NCBI GenBank assembly: GCA_029050995.1
Contig: JAIDLO010000031.1
Span: 1 to 18,383 of the forward strand
Reading direction: 5' to 3'
Length of the DNA: 18,383 nt
Source of the DNA: Eubacterium sp.
GTDB taxonomy: Bacteria; Bacillota; Clostridia; Oscillospirales; Acutalibacteraceae
Shown in pieces: positions 1 to 7,422 of the stretch (position 1 is its first letter; the number at the start of each line of letters is the position of its first letter). The translations under genes and the position numbers were made by a program. The notes below the pieces were generated by a model. That model ran no database searches, was not told the origin of the DNA, and saw only the letters and a program-made list of their open reading frames with translations.

Positions 1-119
1 ACACAATATAGTGGTGTTCGCAACCAATAATAAACTATATATGCCGAAAATGTAGTGTTTAAGCCAAATTTTAGCTCATATGTTCCATTGTTACAATTTT
101 GAAAATTATGAAAATTTAC

Positions 120-148
120 TTGACAAGCCCCATTATTCTTATTATAAT
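120..148 (+). promoter_or_regulatory. Sigma-A promoter of the dcw cluster
   Basis: TTGACA at 120-125 and TATAAT at 143-148 are separated by 17 bp, a perfect match to the housekeeping consensus. A/T tracts at 97-117 lie directly upstream and could act as an UP element. Transcription would begin near 155, giving a leader of about 95 nt before mraZ. The promoter is inferred from sequence only. Confidence 0.88.
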
Positions 149-170
149 TAAGCACAAGAGGGAAGAATTC

Positions 171-225
171 CATTAAAATCCCATTGATTTCATTTAAATC
201 CCAAATGAAATTACATTGAATCCCA
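171..225 (+). promoter_or_regulatory. Probable MraZ operator: three direct repeats
   Basis: Three copies of CATTNAAATCCCA (the last one base shorter) lie at 171-183, 191-203 and 214-225. Each ends in TCCCA, which is TGGGA on the other strand. MraZ proteins are known to bind tandem TGGGN boxes near their own promoter. The boxes start at 179, 199 and 221, about two helical turns apart, so they lie on one face of the DNA. They sit between the expected transcription start and mraZ, fitting autorepression. The MraZ assignment is inferred from motif and position. Confidence 0.7.
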
Positions 226-250
226 CAAAATCAGGAAAGGAGAGAGAAAC

Positions 251-706
251 ATGCGCTTGTTCGTAGGTACACTTGATAACTATAAATTAGATAGCAAGGG
301 CAGACTCTCTGTTCCGACAAAGTGGCGTGAAAGACTTGGTAAGGAATTTTATATGGTTGCAGTAACTGTTAAAGGCTGCAAGTGTTTAACATTATATCCT
401 GTTGATCATTTTGAGGAAACCTATGAATCAATGCAGTATGGTTCTGAAAATCAGAAATATGATGCAACAACAAGCTTTCTTGATAATGCAGAAGAATCCG
501 TTCTTGATGCACAGGGAAGATTTACTGTGAATCAGCGTCTTAAAGAAGCAGCAGGCTTTACCAATGAATCAAATGTTATTTTCAAGGGTAAGGGAAAGGT
601 TATTGAAATCTGGAACGAAAGTGAATACGAAAAAATATATAACACCTATGATCATTCTTTAGGTATGTATGATCTTATGGATAGATTAAAAGGTAACAAC
701 GAATAA
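251..706 (+). CDS. mraZ: Transcriptional regulator MraZ
   Basis: MraZ is a DNA-binding protein of the SpoVT/AbrB fold that forms ring-shaped oligomers and regulates the dcw operon it heads. The 151-residue length is typical. Two half-repeats are visible, each with the family signature: D14-S-K-G-R18 and D86-A-Q-G-R90. The start has a good ribosome site, AAAGGAG at 236-242, eight bases before the ATG. The gene is the first of the cluster and lies just downstream of a TGGGA-type repeat array that is its likely binding site. Its stop codon overlaps the rsmH start by one base (TAATG), suggesting translational coupling. Family assignment is confident; the regulated targets are inferred from known relatives. 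Confidence 0.96.
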   Translation: MRLFVGTLDNYKLDSKGRLSVPTKWRERLGKEFYMVAVTVKGCKCLTLYPVDHFEETYESMQYGSENQKYDATTSFLDNAEESVLDAQGRFTVNQRLKEAAGFTNESNVIFKGKGKVIEIWNESEYEKIYNTYDHSLGMYDLMDRLKGNNE

Positions 707-1620
707 TGGAATTTAAACACAAAAGTGTTCTTTTTGATGAGGCTATTGCCGCCCTTGAATTAAATGAAAACAAGATTATAGCTGATGGAACAGCAGGCGG
801 CGGCGGTCATTCAAGGGAAATTGCAAAAACAGCAAAAAGGCTGATTGCTATAGATCAGGACCCCGATGCTATAAATGTGCTAAATGAAAGATTGGGCGCT
901 ATGCCGAATGTTTCAATCGTGCACAGTAATTTTTCCAATATAAAAAGTATTATTTCAGATTTGAATATACCAAAGATAGACGGTATGCTTCTTGATTTGG
1001 GTGTAAGCTCCTTTCAGCTTGATAATGGTGACAGGGGATTTTCCTTTCATCAGGATGCACCGCTTGATATGCGAATGTCTAAAACAGGGCTTTCCGCTTA
1101 TGATGTTGTTAATTCATATGATGAAAAAAGCCTTGCCGATATTATCTGGAAATACGGCGAAGAAAAGTTCAGCCGTAATATAGCGCGAAATATTGTAAAA
1201 GCAAGAGAAGAAAAGCCGATTGAAACTACCTTTGAGCTTGTTGATATCATTAAGGCGTCTATGCCTGCCAAGGAGCTTAAAAAGGGACATCCTGCAAGAA
1301 AAACCTTTCAGGCAATTCGAATTGAGGTTAACGGCGAGCTGGACAGGCTTAAAGAAGCATTGAACAATGCATTCGAATGTCTGAATGCAGGCGGAATTAT
1401 CGCTGTTATTACCTTCCATTCTCTTGAAGACAGAATTGTTAAAGAAAAATTTGCAGAGTGGACAAAGGGCTGTACCTGCCCGAAAGAGTTTCCGATATGC
1501 GTTTGCGGAAATAAGCCGAAAGGCGAATTGCCGTTTAAATCAAAATCTCCAAGCGAGTCAGAGCTTGAAGAAAATCCGAGAGCACGCTCCTCTCGATTAA
1601 GAGCGTTTAAAAAATACTAA
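706..1620 (+). CDS. rsmH: 16S rRNA (cytosine(1402)-N4)-methyltransferase RsmH
   Basis: RsmH (older name MraW) uses S-adenosylmethionine to methylate N4 of C1402 in 16S rRNA at the ribosomal P site. The 304-residue protein shows the SAM-binding loop DGTAGGGGHS at 27-36, an acidic strand end at D50, DLGVSSFQLD at 97-106, PLDMRM at 119-124, RKTFQAIRIEVN at 198-209 and FHSLEDRIVK at 237-246. The C-terminal CTC...CVC cysteine pairs at 256-267 are usual in Firmicute versions. The ATG overlaps the mraZ stop by one base. Its ribosome site (AAAAGG, near 688-693) is about 12 bases away, so coupling to mraZ translation is likely. Its position second in the cluster is the standard one. Confidence 0.97.
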   Translation: MEFKHKSVLFDEAIAALELNENKIIADGTAGGGGHSREIAKTAKRLIAIDQDPDAINVLNERLGAMPNVSIVHSNFSNIKSIISDLNIPKIDGMLLDLGVSSFQLDNGDRGFSFHQDAPLDMRMSKTGLSAYDVVNSYDEKSLADIIWKYGEEKFSRNIARNIVKAREEKPIETTFELVDIIKASMPAKELKKGHPARKTFQAIRIEVNGELDRLKEALNNAFECLNAGGIIAVITFHSLEDRIVKEKFAEWTKGCTCPKEFPICVCGNKPKGELPFKSKSPSESELEENPRARSSRLRAFKKY

Positions 1621-1641
1621 TTGAAAGAAAGGATGATAGAA

Positions 1642-2205
1642 GTGACTAATGCAAGAGATTTTCGCCGTTATTCATATGGTATGGACTTTGAAACACAAGA
1701 TGCGGTAAGTGCTTTTAGCCAGACTCGTTCATCCGCAGCTCCTGCGTATGCACCGGAAGTTACTCCGGTAGCACCTGCTCCAAGACGCAGAAGAAAGCTT
1801 TCAGTTACTACAAATGAAAATTTAAAAAGCAGATCCGAGCTTATCGCAAGTGAAAGGTTCGCAAGAAAGCAGATGCTTGTTATTGTATCTGTTATTGCTG
1901 CTGTTGCCATAATGCTTTTCGGTATGCTGTTTACCTATGCAGTTAAAAATGAATACACGCGCCAGATAGCCTCTTTAAAAACAGAGCTTTCAAGAGAGGT
2001 TAATCAGAATATATGCACAAATGCTGAGCTGGAAGCGCTTGTAACGATAGATCAGATAGAGGATTATGCAGTAAATCATCTTGGAATGATAAAGCTGGAA
2101 TCCGATCAGGTAAGATATATTGATGTTGAAAAATATAAAGCTGCAAGAAATGAGCAACCGTCTGATCAGGCGGCTGCAGATACGCCTGTGTCTGATTCAA
2201 ATTAA
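1642..2205 (+). CDS. ftsL: FtsL-like cell division protein
   Basis: A bitopic membrane protein of the FtsL/DivIC type, expected to form a complex with FtsQ/DivIB and to regulate FtsW and the septal PBP. From the GTG start the protein has 187 residues: a basic, Ala/Pro-rich cytoplasmic part with RRRRK near 48-52, one membrane span at about 77-102, a short coiled-coil-like region, and the segment IEDYAVNHLGMIKLESDQVRY (split here as IEDYAVNHLGMI then KLESDQVRY) that is characteristic of FtsL tails. A TTG at 1621 and an ATG at 1633 are also in frame, but AAAGGA at 1628-1633 lies eight bases before the GTG at 1642 and overlaps the ATG, so GTG is preferred. Sequence conservation in this family is low; position between rsmH and the PBP supports the name. 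Confidence 0.85.
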   Translation: MTNARDFRRYSYGMDFETQDAVSAFSQTRSSAAPAYAPEVTPVAPAPRRRRKLSVTTNENLKSRSELIASERFARKQMLVIVSVIAAVAIMLFGMLFTYAVKNEYTRQIASLKTELSREVNQNICTNAELEALVTIDQIEDYAVNHLGMIKLESDQVRYIDVEKYKAARNEQPSDQAAADTPVSDSN

Positions 2206-2243
2206 ACAGGAATATTAACGAATTTTAATCCGTATTATTTAAT

Positions 2244-2270
2244 GAGAGTTAGGAATTTTTCTTAACTCTC
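2244..2270 (+). other. Hairpin in the ftsL-PBP intergenic gap
   Basis: GAGAGTTA (2244-2251) pairs perfectly with TAACTCTC (2263-2270), and an inner GAA/TTC can extend the stem. No T-run follows; the next bases are an alternating A/T stretch (2271-2301). It is the only substantial structure in the 111-bp gap between ftsL and the PBP. It could be an mRNA processing or stability element or a weak attenuator. It is not a good intrinsic terminator. Confidence 0.5.
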
Positions 2271-2316
2271 TAAAATATTAATATATATAATATATAAATT
2301 ATAAGGTGGGAATGTA

Positions 2317-4551
2317 ATGAACAGATTTAAAAAACTTTGCACTTCAAGGGCATTCATCATGTTTCTTGTTGTGGCGGTTCTTTTAGGCGCAGGAATTTCC
2401 CGCCTGTTTTATTTTCAGATTGCACACGGAAAAGAGTATTCAGAGAAAGCGCAGAACCAACAGCTTTCCGATAAAGAGATTGAAGCAAGGCGCGGAACGA
2501 TTTATGACAGCCAGGGAAATGTTCTTGCGCAGTCTGCAACAGTGTACAATATTTTTATCGACCCTTCAAAAATCGACGACAAAAACCGAACAGTTCTTAT
2601 TGAGCTTCTTGCATCAACACTGGGTTACAACGACAAGCAAAGGCAGGAGCTTCTTGAAAAAACCAATGAGAAAGGGCAGTATGTTGTTGTAGAACGAAAA
2701 GTTGAATACAAAATCAGAAAAAAGCTTGCCGAGTTTATGGACGCTAAGGAAAACAAGCAGTATAAGCTTCGCAGCTGCCTCGGCTTTGAGGAAACAACAA
2801 GACGCTATTATCCTTACGGAACGCTTGCTTCTCCTGTATTAGGCTTTGTAGGTTCAGACAATCAGGGCTTAGAGGGAATTGAAGCTTACTATGATGAAGC
2901 ACTTACAGGAGAAAACGGAAGGATCATAACAATTGCCAATGCAAAATCGCAGTCTATTTCTGATGAATTTGAAACAACAATTCCTGCGCAGGATGGTAAT
3001 TCTCTTGTTCTTACAATAAACGGCTCCATTCAGCATACACTTGAAAAAGGACTCCAGGATATTCTTGAGGAATATTCTCCAAAAGGTGCTTACGGCGTTG
3101 TAATGGATGTTAAAACAGGTGCTGTTCTTGCAATGGCTTCGCTTCCGCATTATGATTGCAATAATCCAAGAACAGTTGTTTATGACAAGTACATTAAGGA
3201 CATCAAGAAAGAAAAGAATAAAAACAAAAAGGCTGAGCTTGAAAGCACATATATTCAAAAGCAATGGCGTAACTTTACTGTAGCTGATACTTATGTAACA
3301 GGCTCTGTTTTCAAAACCTTTATTTCTGCTGCGGCACTTGAAGAAAAGATTGTATCTCTTGATACATCATACACTTGTGTAGGCTCAATAAATGTACAGG
3401 GTTGGGGAAAGCCTATCTATTGCCATGAACATAGAGGACACGGAACACAAAATTTAACGCAGGGTCTTGGTAATTCCTGCAACCCGTTTTTCATAACAAT
3501 CGGTCAAAGGCTTGGTGTTCACAATTATTACAAATATTTTGACGGCTTCGGCTTTACGGCAAGAACAGGCATTGATCTTCCGGGTGAGGCGGCTCCGCAG
3601 TATTACAAGGAAGAAGAGTATGGAATCGTTGAACTTTCCTCTGCTTCTTTCGGTCAGACAAACAATGTAAGCCCGATTCAGATATGCACCGCTCTTTCAG
3701 CTATCGCAAACGGCGGAACACTTTTGAAGCCTTATCTTGTTTCCGAGATTCAGACAGCAGACGGCAAAACGGTTTCCAAAACGGAGAAAACAGAATTAAG
3801 ACAGGTTATCAGTAAGGATACATCAAAGAAAGTTCTTGAAATGATGCACTATGTTGTTGAAAAGGGAACAGGTAGAAATGCCCGCGTTTCAGGATACAAT
3901 GTAGGCGGAAAAACAGGTACATCAGAAAAGCTTGGTGAATATAAAGAGGGCGAAAAGAAAAAGTATGCAGTTTCTTTCTCAGCTATTGCTCCAACAGATG
4001 ATCCGCGTGTTGCAATGATTATCATTTGTGATGAGCCGAATCAGGATTTGGGCGGCGGCACAATCTGTGCGCCTGTTGCATCATCGGTTATTGAAGAAGC
4101 AATGAAGCAGATGGGTATTGAGCCATCCTATACAAAGGCTGAGGCAAAGGAGCTTGCAGTAAGAGTTCCGAGTGTAACAGGAAATAAAGTAGAAAGTGCT
4201 AAAGCAACGCTCAAATCACTTGGTCTTGAAGTAACGATTAAAGGAAACGGCAAAAAGGTTGTTAAGCAGTCTCCGACATCTGATAACGAAATTCCGAGAA
4301 ACGGAAAGGTTGTTCTTTATACGGAGAATAAGGCAGAAGAAACAGTAAAGGTTCCGAATTTTGTAGGACTTTCCATTGCAGAAGCAAACAGAGTTGCTGC
4401 TTCGTATAACCTCAATATCAAGATTGCGGGCAATGATTCATCAAATGCAAATGTAGTTGCGTATAAGCAAAGTGAGCGCCGTGGCGATAAGGTCGGAATC
4501 GGAACGGTTATTACAGTATCATTTAAATCGAATCAGGCAGTGCTTGACTAA
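2317..4551 (+). CDS. Class B penicillin-binding protein with two PASTA domains (SpoVD/FtsI type)
   Basis: A monofunctional transpeptidase that cross-links peptidoglycan at the septum (FtsI/Pbp2B role) or in the spore cortex (SpoVD role), working with the SEDS partner FtsW encoded downstream. The 744 residues show a membrane anchor at about 12-31, the RGTIYDSQGNVLA motif of the N-terminal dimerisation domain at 59-71, and the transpeptidase motifs S330-V-F-K333 (nucleophile serine), S387-C-N389 and K532-T-G534. Two PASTA domains follow at about 615-669 and 678-737. A lysine-rich insertion lies at 291-317, before the active serine, and the usual EPGS is VTGS (327-330). The ribosome site AAGGTGGG at 2303-2310 supports the ATG. 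Since it sits at the ftsI position of the cluster, a vegetative division role is likely, but SpoVD function cannot be excluded. Confidence 0.93.
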   Translation: MNRFKKLCTSRAFIMFLVVAVLLGAGISRLFYFQIAHGKEYSEKAQNQQLSDKEIEARRGTIYDSQGNVLAQSATVYNIFIDPSKIDDKNRTVLIELLASTLGYNDKQRQELLEKTNEKGQYVVVERKVEYKIRKKLAEFMDAKENKQYKLRSCLGFEETTRRYYPYGTLASPVLGFVGSDNQGLEGIEAYYDEALTGENGRIITIANAKSQSISDEFETTIPAQDGNSLVLTINGSIQHTLEKGLQDILEEYSPKGAYGVVMDVKTGAVLAMASLPHYDCNNPRTVVYDKYIKDIKKEKNKNKKAELESTYIQKQWRNFTVADTYVTGSVFKTFISAAALEEKIVSLDTSYTCVGSINVQGWGKPIYCHEHRGHGTQNLTQGLGNSCNPFFITIGQRLGVHNYYKYFDGFGFTARTGIDLPGEAAPQYYKEEEYGIVELSSASFGQTNNVSPIQICTALSAIANGGTLLKPYLVSEIQTADGKTVSKTEKTELRQVISKDTSKKVLEMMHYVVEKGTGRNARVSGYNVGGKTGTSEKLGEYKEGEKKKYAVSFSAIAPTDDPRVAMIIICDEPNQDLGGGTICAPVASSVIEEAMKQMGIEPSYTKAEAKELAVRVPSVTGNKVESAKATLKSLGLEVTIKGNGKKVVKQSPTSDNEIPRNGKVVLYTENKAEETVKVPNFVGLSIAEANRVAASYNLNIKIAGNDSSNANVVAYKQSERRGDKVGIGTVITVSFKSNQAVLD

Positions 4552-4571
4552 TAATTCGAGTTCAGTATAAT
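4544..4571 (+). promoter_or_regulatory. Internal promoter before murE
   Basis: TTGACT at 4544-4549 and a perfect TATAAT at 4566-4571 are spaced by 16 bp. The -35 element overlaps the last codons and the stop of the PBP gene. Transcription would begin near 4578 and give a leader of about 50 nt before murE. This suggests the precursor-synthesis half of the cluster can be expressed independently of the mraZ promoter. Inferred from consensus match only. Confidence 0.68.
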
Positions 4572-4583
4572 AATATAAACAAT

Positions 4584-4615
4584 GCAGAATGAGTTGAAGT
4601 CTCCGTTCTGCTTTT
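4584..4615 (+). terminator. Terminator-like hairpin in the murE leader
   Basis: GCAGAA (4584-4589) pairs with TTCTGC (4606-4611), and GAG (4591-4593) with CTC (4601-4603), giving a nine-pair stem with a small internal loop. It is followed by TTTT (4612-4615) and then by the GGGGGA ribosome site of murE. The T-run is short, so it is probably a partial terminator or attenuator. If the promoter at 4544-4571 is used, the hairpin lies at the extreme 5' end of that transcript and may instead stabilise it. Confidence 0.5.
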
Positions 4616-4627
4616 GGGGGAAAAGAA

Positions 4628-6055
4628 ATGAAATTATCAGAAATTTTAAAGGGCATAGAGGTTCTGAATTCTTATGAAGAAGCAGAAATTCTTGATGTAA
4701 CGCAGGATTCAAGGCTCGTTAAGGAAGGCAGCCTTTTCGTATGTGTTAAGGGCAATACCTTTGATGGTCACTCTTTAGCAAAGGAGATGCTTGAAAAAGG
4801 CGCTGCCGCTGTTATAACCCAAAGGGATTTAGGTCTTGAAAAACAGGTTATTGTTTCAGATACCCGTCAGATTTTTTCCTCTGTATGTGCAAACTTTTTC
4901 GGCAATCCTGCCGATAAGCTTAAATTAATCGGCTTAACGGGTACAAACGGCAAAACAACAACAACCTTTCTGATTAAGCAGATTCTTGAACAGACAGGTA
5001 AAAAGGTTGGCTTAATCGGAACAGTTCAGAATATGATTGGCAATGAGGTTTTTCCTGCTAAGTATACAACACCCGATCCGTATGAGCTTCAGAGCTTATT
5101 CAAAAAAATGGTTGAGGCCGGCTGTGAATATTGTGTTATGGAGGTTTCCTCTCAGGCGCTTGCACAAGGCAGAGTAAACGGACTTCATTTCTTAATCGGC
5201 GCATTTACAAATTTAACGCAGGATCATCTTGATTATCATAAAACCTGGGACAATTATTTCAATTCAAAAAGAATTCTTTTTGAAAACAGCGATATCGCCG
5301 TAACGAATTCTGATGATGAAAACGGTTTTAAGATTGTTGATAACCTTTCTTGCAAGGTTTTAACCTATGGCGTAAATGCAGATAATGCAGATTATTGTGC
5401 AAAAAATGTTCGTTTCAAGGCAGACGGCGTTGAGTATGAATTGGTTGCTGATTTTATCGGCAGAGTAAGCTGCCCGATACCGGGAAGATTTTCAGTTTAT
5501 AATTCGCTTTGTGCAGCTTCTATTGCAATTGCTCTCGGCATTGATTATAAGGCAGTTATTTCCGCAATCTCAAAGTCAAACGGCGTTAAGGGCAGAATTG
5601 AGGTTGTTCCGACAGATACGGATTATACAGTGATTATAGATTATGCGCATTCACCGGACGGACTTGAAAATATTATAAGGTCGCTTCGTGAAATTGCGAA
5701 AAACAGAGTTGTAACTGTTTTCGGCTGCGGCGGCGACAGAGATAAAACAAAGCGCCCGAAAATGGGTAGAATCGCAGCAGAGCTTTCTGATTTCTGCGTT
5801 GTAACATCCGATAATCCTCGTTCTGAAAATCCAACGGCAATTATTGAGGATATTCTTGCAGGCATGCAAAATATTTCAACACCTTTTACAGTTGTTGAAA
5901 GCAGAAGAGATGCAATCCGCTGGGCTATGGAACATGCACAAAAGGATGACATTATTCTTCTTGCAGGTAAAGGTCACGAAACCTATCAGATTTTGCCTAC
6001 AGGCACAATTCATTTTGACGAAAGAGAAGTTATTGCAGAAATTTTAGAAAAGTAA
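4628..6055 (+). CDS. murE: UDP-MurNAc-tripeptide synthetase MurE (meso-DAP adding)
   Basis: Cytoplasmic ATP-dependent ligase that adds the third amino acid to UDP-MurNAc-L-Ala-D-Glu. The 475 residues contain the ATP loop GTNGKT at 105-110, TTPDPYELQ at 147-155, MEVSSQAL at 171-178, the NSKRILF segment whose K214 matches the carbamylated lysine, and GKGHE at 447-451. D395-N-P-R398 is the signature of meso-diaminopimelate-adding enzymes; lysine-adding enzymes differ there, so this organism should have DAP-type peptidoglycan. The start has GGGGGA at 4616-4621 as its ribosome site. It lies after a probable internal promoter and hairpin. murF follows after 11 bases. Confidence 0.97.
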   Translation: MKLSEILKGIEVLNSYEEAEILDVTQDSRLVKEGSLFVCVKGNTFDGHSLAKEMLEKGAAAVITQRDLGLEKQVIVSDTRQIFSSVCANFFGNPADKLKLIGLTGTNGKTTTTFLIKQILEQTGKKVGLIGTVQNMIGNEVFPAKYTTPDPYELQSLFKKMVEAGCEYCVMEVSSQALAQGRVNGLHFLIGAFTNLTQDHLDYHKTWDNYFNSKRILFENSDIAVTNSDDENGFKIVDNLSCKVLTYGVNADNADYCAKNVRFKADGVEYELVADFIGRVSCPIPGRFSVYNSLCAASIAIALGIDYKAVISAISKSNGVKGRIEVVPTDTDYTVIIDYAHSPDGLENIIRSLREIAKNRVVTVFGCGGDRDKTKRPKMGRIAAELSDFCVVTSDNPRSENPTAIIEDILAGMQNISTPFTVVESRRDAIRWAMEHAQKDDIILLAGKGHETYQILPTGTIHFDEREVIAEILEK

Positions 6056-6066
6056 CGGAGAATATA

Positions 6067-7422
6067 ATGGAAGTATTAACCTTATCTGAAATCGCAAAGG
6101 CTTGCGGCGGAGAATGCAATCTTGATTGTGAAATCAATTCCGTTTGCATAGATACAAGAAAGATAACAAAGGGCTGCCTTTTTATCTGCATTAAAGGCGA
6201 ACGCTTTGATGCACATCAATTCGCAAATGAGGCGCTTGAAAAGGGCGCAGCAGCAGTTATGATTTCCGAAGCTATTGATGTAAACGGAGCATATGTAAAG
6301 GTTGCGGATACTGCAAAGGCTATGCTTGCGCTTTCCGGATATTACAGAAGAAAGTTCAACATCCCTGTTGTTGGTTTAACGGGCTCTGTTGGAAAAACAA
6401 CAACAAAGGAATTTACCTATCTTGTTGTTAATGCAAAGTATAATGCAATTAAAACGCTTGGAAATCTGAACAATGAAATCGGATTGCCGCAAATGCTTTT
6501 CCAAATTGATGAAGCAGTTGAAGCAGCAGTCATTGAAATGGGTATGAATCATTTTGGCGAGATTCACAGGCTTTCAACAGCGGCAAAGCCAACAATCGGT
6601 CTTATAACAAATATCGGCGTTTCGCATATTGAGTATCTCGGTTCAAGAGAGGGAATACTGAAAGCAAAGCTTGAAATATTAGACGGCTTAGCAGAAAATG
6701 CACCGCTTATCTTAAACGGAGATAATGATTTGCTGAAAACAGTTCAGTCTGATGAACATAAAATCTATTTTTATGGAATGGAAGATAACGCTGATTTTAA
6801 GGCAAAGGATATAAAAGAGGTTAACGGAAACACGGAATTTACGGTTTCTTATTTTGGAAATCAGCAAAAAATTACAGTTCCTGTTATCGGCATACATAAT
6901 GTTTATAATGCACTTGCGGCTTTTGCTGTTGGCTATTTTCTTGATATTGAAGCGGAAACAGCCGCTGATGCAATTGCTTCCTATCAGCCGGAGGGAATGC
7001 GGCAGAAAAGCGTTGTTATAAACGGCATTACCTCAATAGAGGATTGCTACAATGCTTCGCCCGATTCAATGAAGGCAGCACTCCAAACACTTCGTGCTAC
7101 AAACGGCAAAAAGAAAATTGCTGTTTTCTCCGATATGTTTGAGCTTGGCGATTATTCCGAAACGGCGCATACACAGGTTGGTCATATGGCGGCAGAGCTT
7201 GGTGCCGATTATCTGCTTTGCTTTGGCGAAGAATCCAAGCATATCATAAATGGTGCGAAAGCAAGCGGAATGCAGAATGCTTTTTGGTTTGAAAATCAAG
7301 AGGCGTTGGTTGATAAATTATTTGAAATAACAGAAAGCGGAGATGTTCTTGTTTTCAAAGCAAGCAGAGCAATGCATCTTGAAAGTGTTATTTCGGAATT
7401 ATATAAAAGGTGGGAAAGTTAA
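6067..7422 (+). CDS. murF: UDP-MurNAc-tripeptide:D-Ala-D-Ala ligase MurF
   Basis: Cytoplasmic Mur ligase that adds D-Ala-D-Ala to finish the UDP-MurNAc-pentapeptide. The 451-residue protein has the ATP loop GSVGKTTTK at 106-114, TLGNLNNEIGLPQ at 130-142, EMGMNHFGEI at 157-166, TNIGVSHIEYLGS at 181-193 and a C-terminal KASRAMHLE, all MurF hallmarks. The ribosome site ACGGAG (6055-6060) overlaps the end of murE. Its D-Ala-D-Ala substrate needs a Ddl ligase, whose gene is not in this window. The same ligase family as murE, but the motifs separate the two clearly. Confidence 0.97.
   Translation: MEVLTLSEIAKACGGECNLDCEINSVCIDTRKITKGCLFICIKGERFDAHQFANEALEKGAAAVMISEAIDVNGAYVKVADTAKAMLALSGYYRRKFNIPVVGLTGSVGKTTTKEFTYLVVNAKYNAIKTLGNLNNEIGLPQMLFQIDEAVEAAVIEMGMNHFGEIHRLSTAAKPTIGLITNIGVSHIEYLGSREGILKAKLEILDGLAENAPLILNGDNDLLKTVQSDEHKIYFYGMEDNADFKAKDIKEVNGNTEFTVSYFGNQQKITVPVIGIHNVYNALAAFAVGYFLDIEAETAADAIASYQPEGMRQKSVVINGITSIEDCYNASPDSMKAALQTLRATNGKKKIAVFSDMFELGDYSETAHTQVGHMAAELGADYLLCFGEESKHIINGAKASGMQNAFWFENQEALVDKLFEITESGDVLVFKASRAMHLESVISELYKRWES

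Noticed and set aside
1..119. A possible gene end or RNA gene upstream of the mraZ promoter
   Set aside because: No open frame, terminator, tRNA fold or recognisable motif could be found; the stretch is only AT-rich.
2286..2291. A TATAAT before the PBP gene that might be a promoter
   Set aside because: It lies within an alternating A/T run where such matches are expected by chance, and the -35 position has only TAACTC-like sequence from the hairpin arm.
2869..3264. A 131-codon open frame on the - strand inside the PBP gene
   Set aside because: It lies opposite a strongly supported gene, has no ribosome site, and its cysteine- and asparagine-rich composition is that of an antisense shadow. 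The same applies to the other antisense frames at 1114-1419, 5641-5952 and 11718-12014.
6063..6068. A perfect TATAAT overlapping the murF start codon
   Set aside because: There is no -35 element at 16-18 bp; the nearest TTGCAG is 24 bp away, and transcription would begin inside murF.
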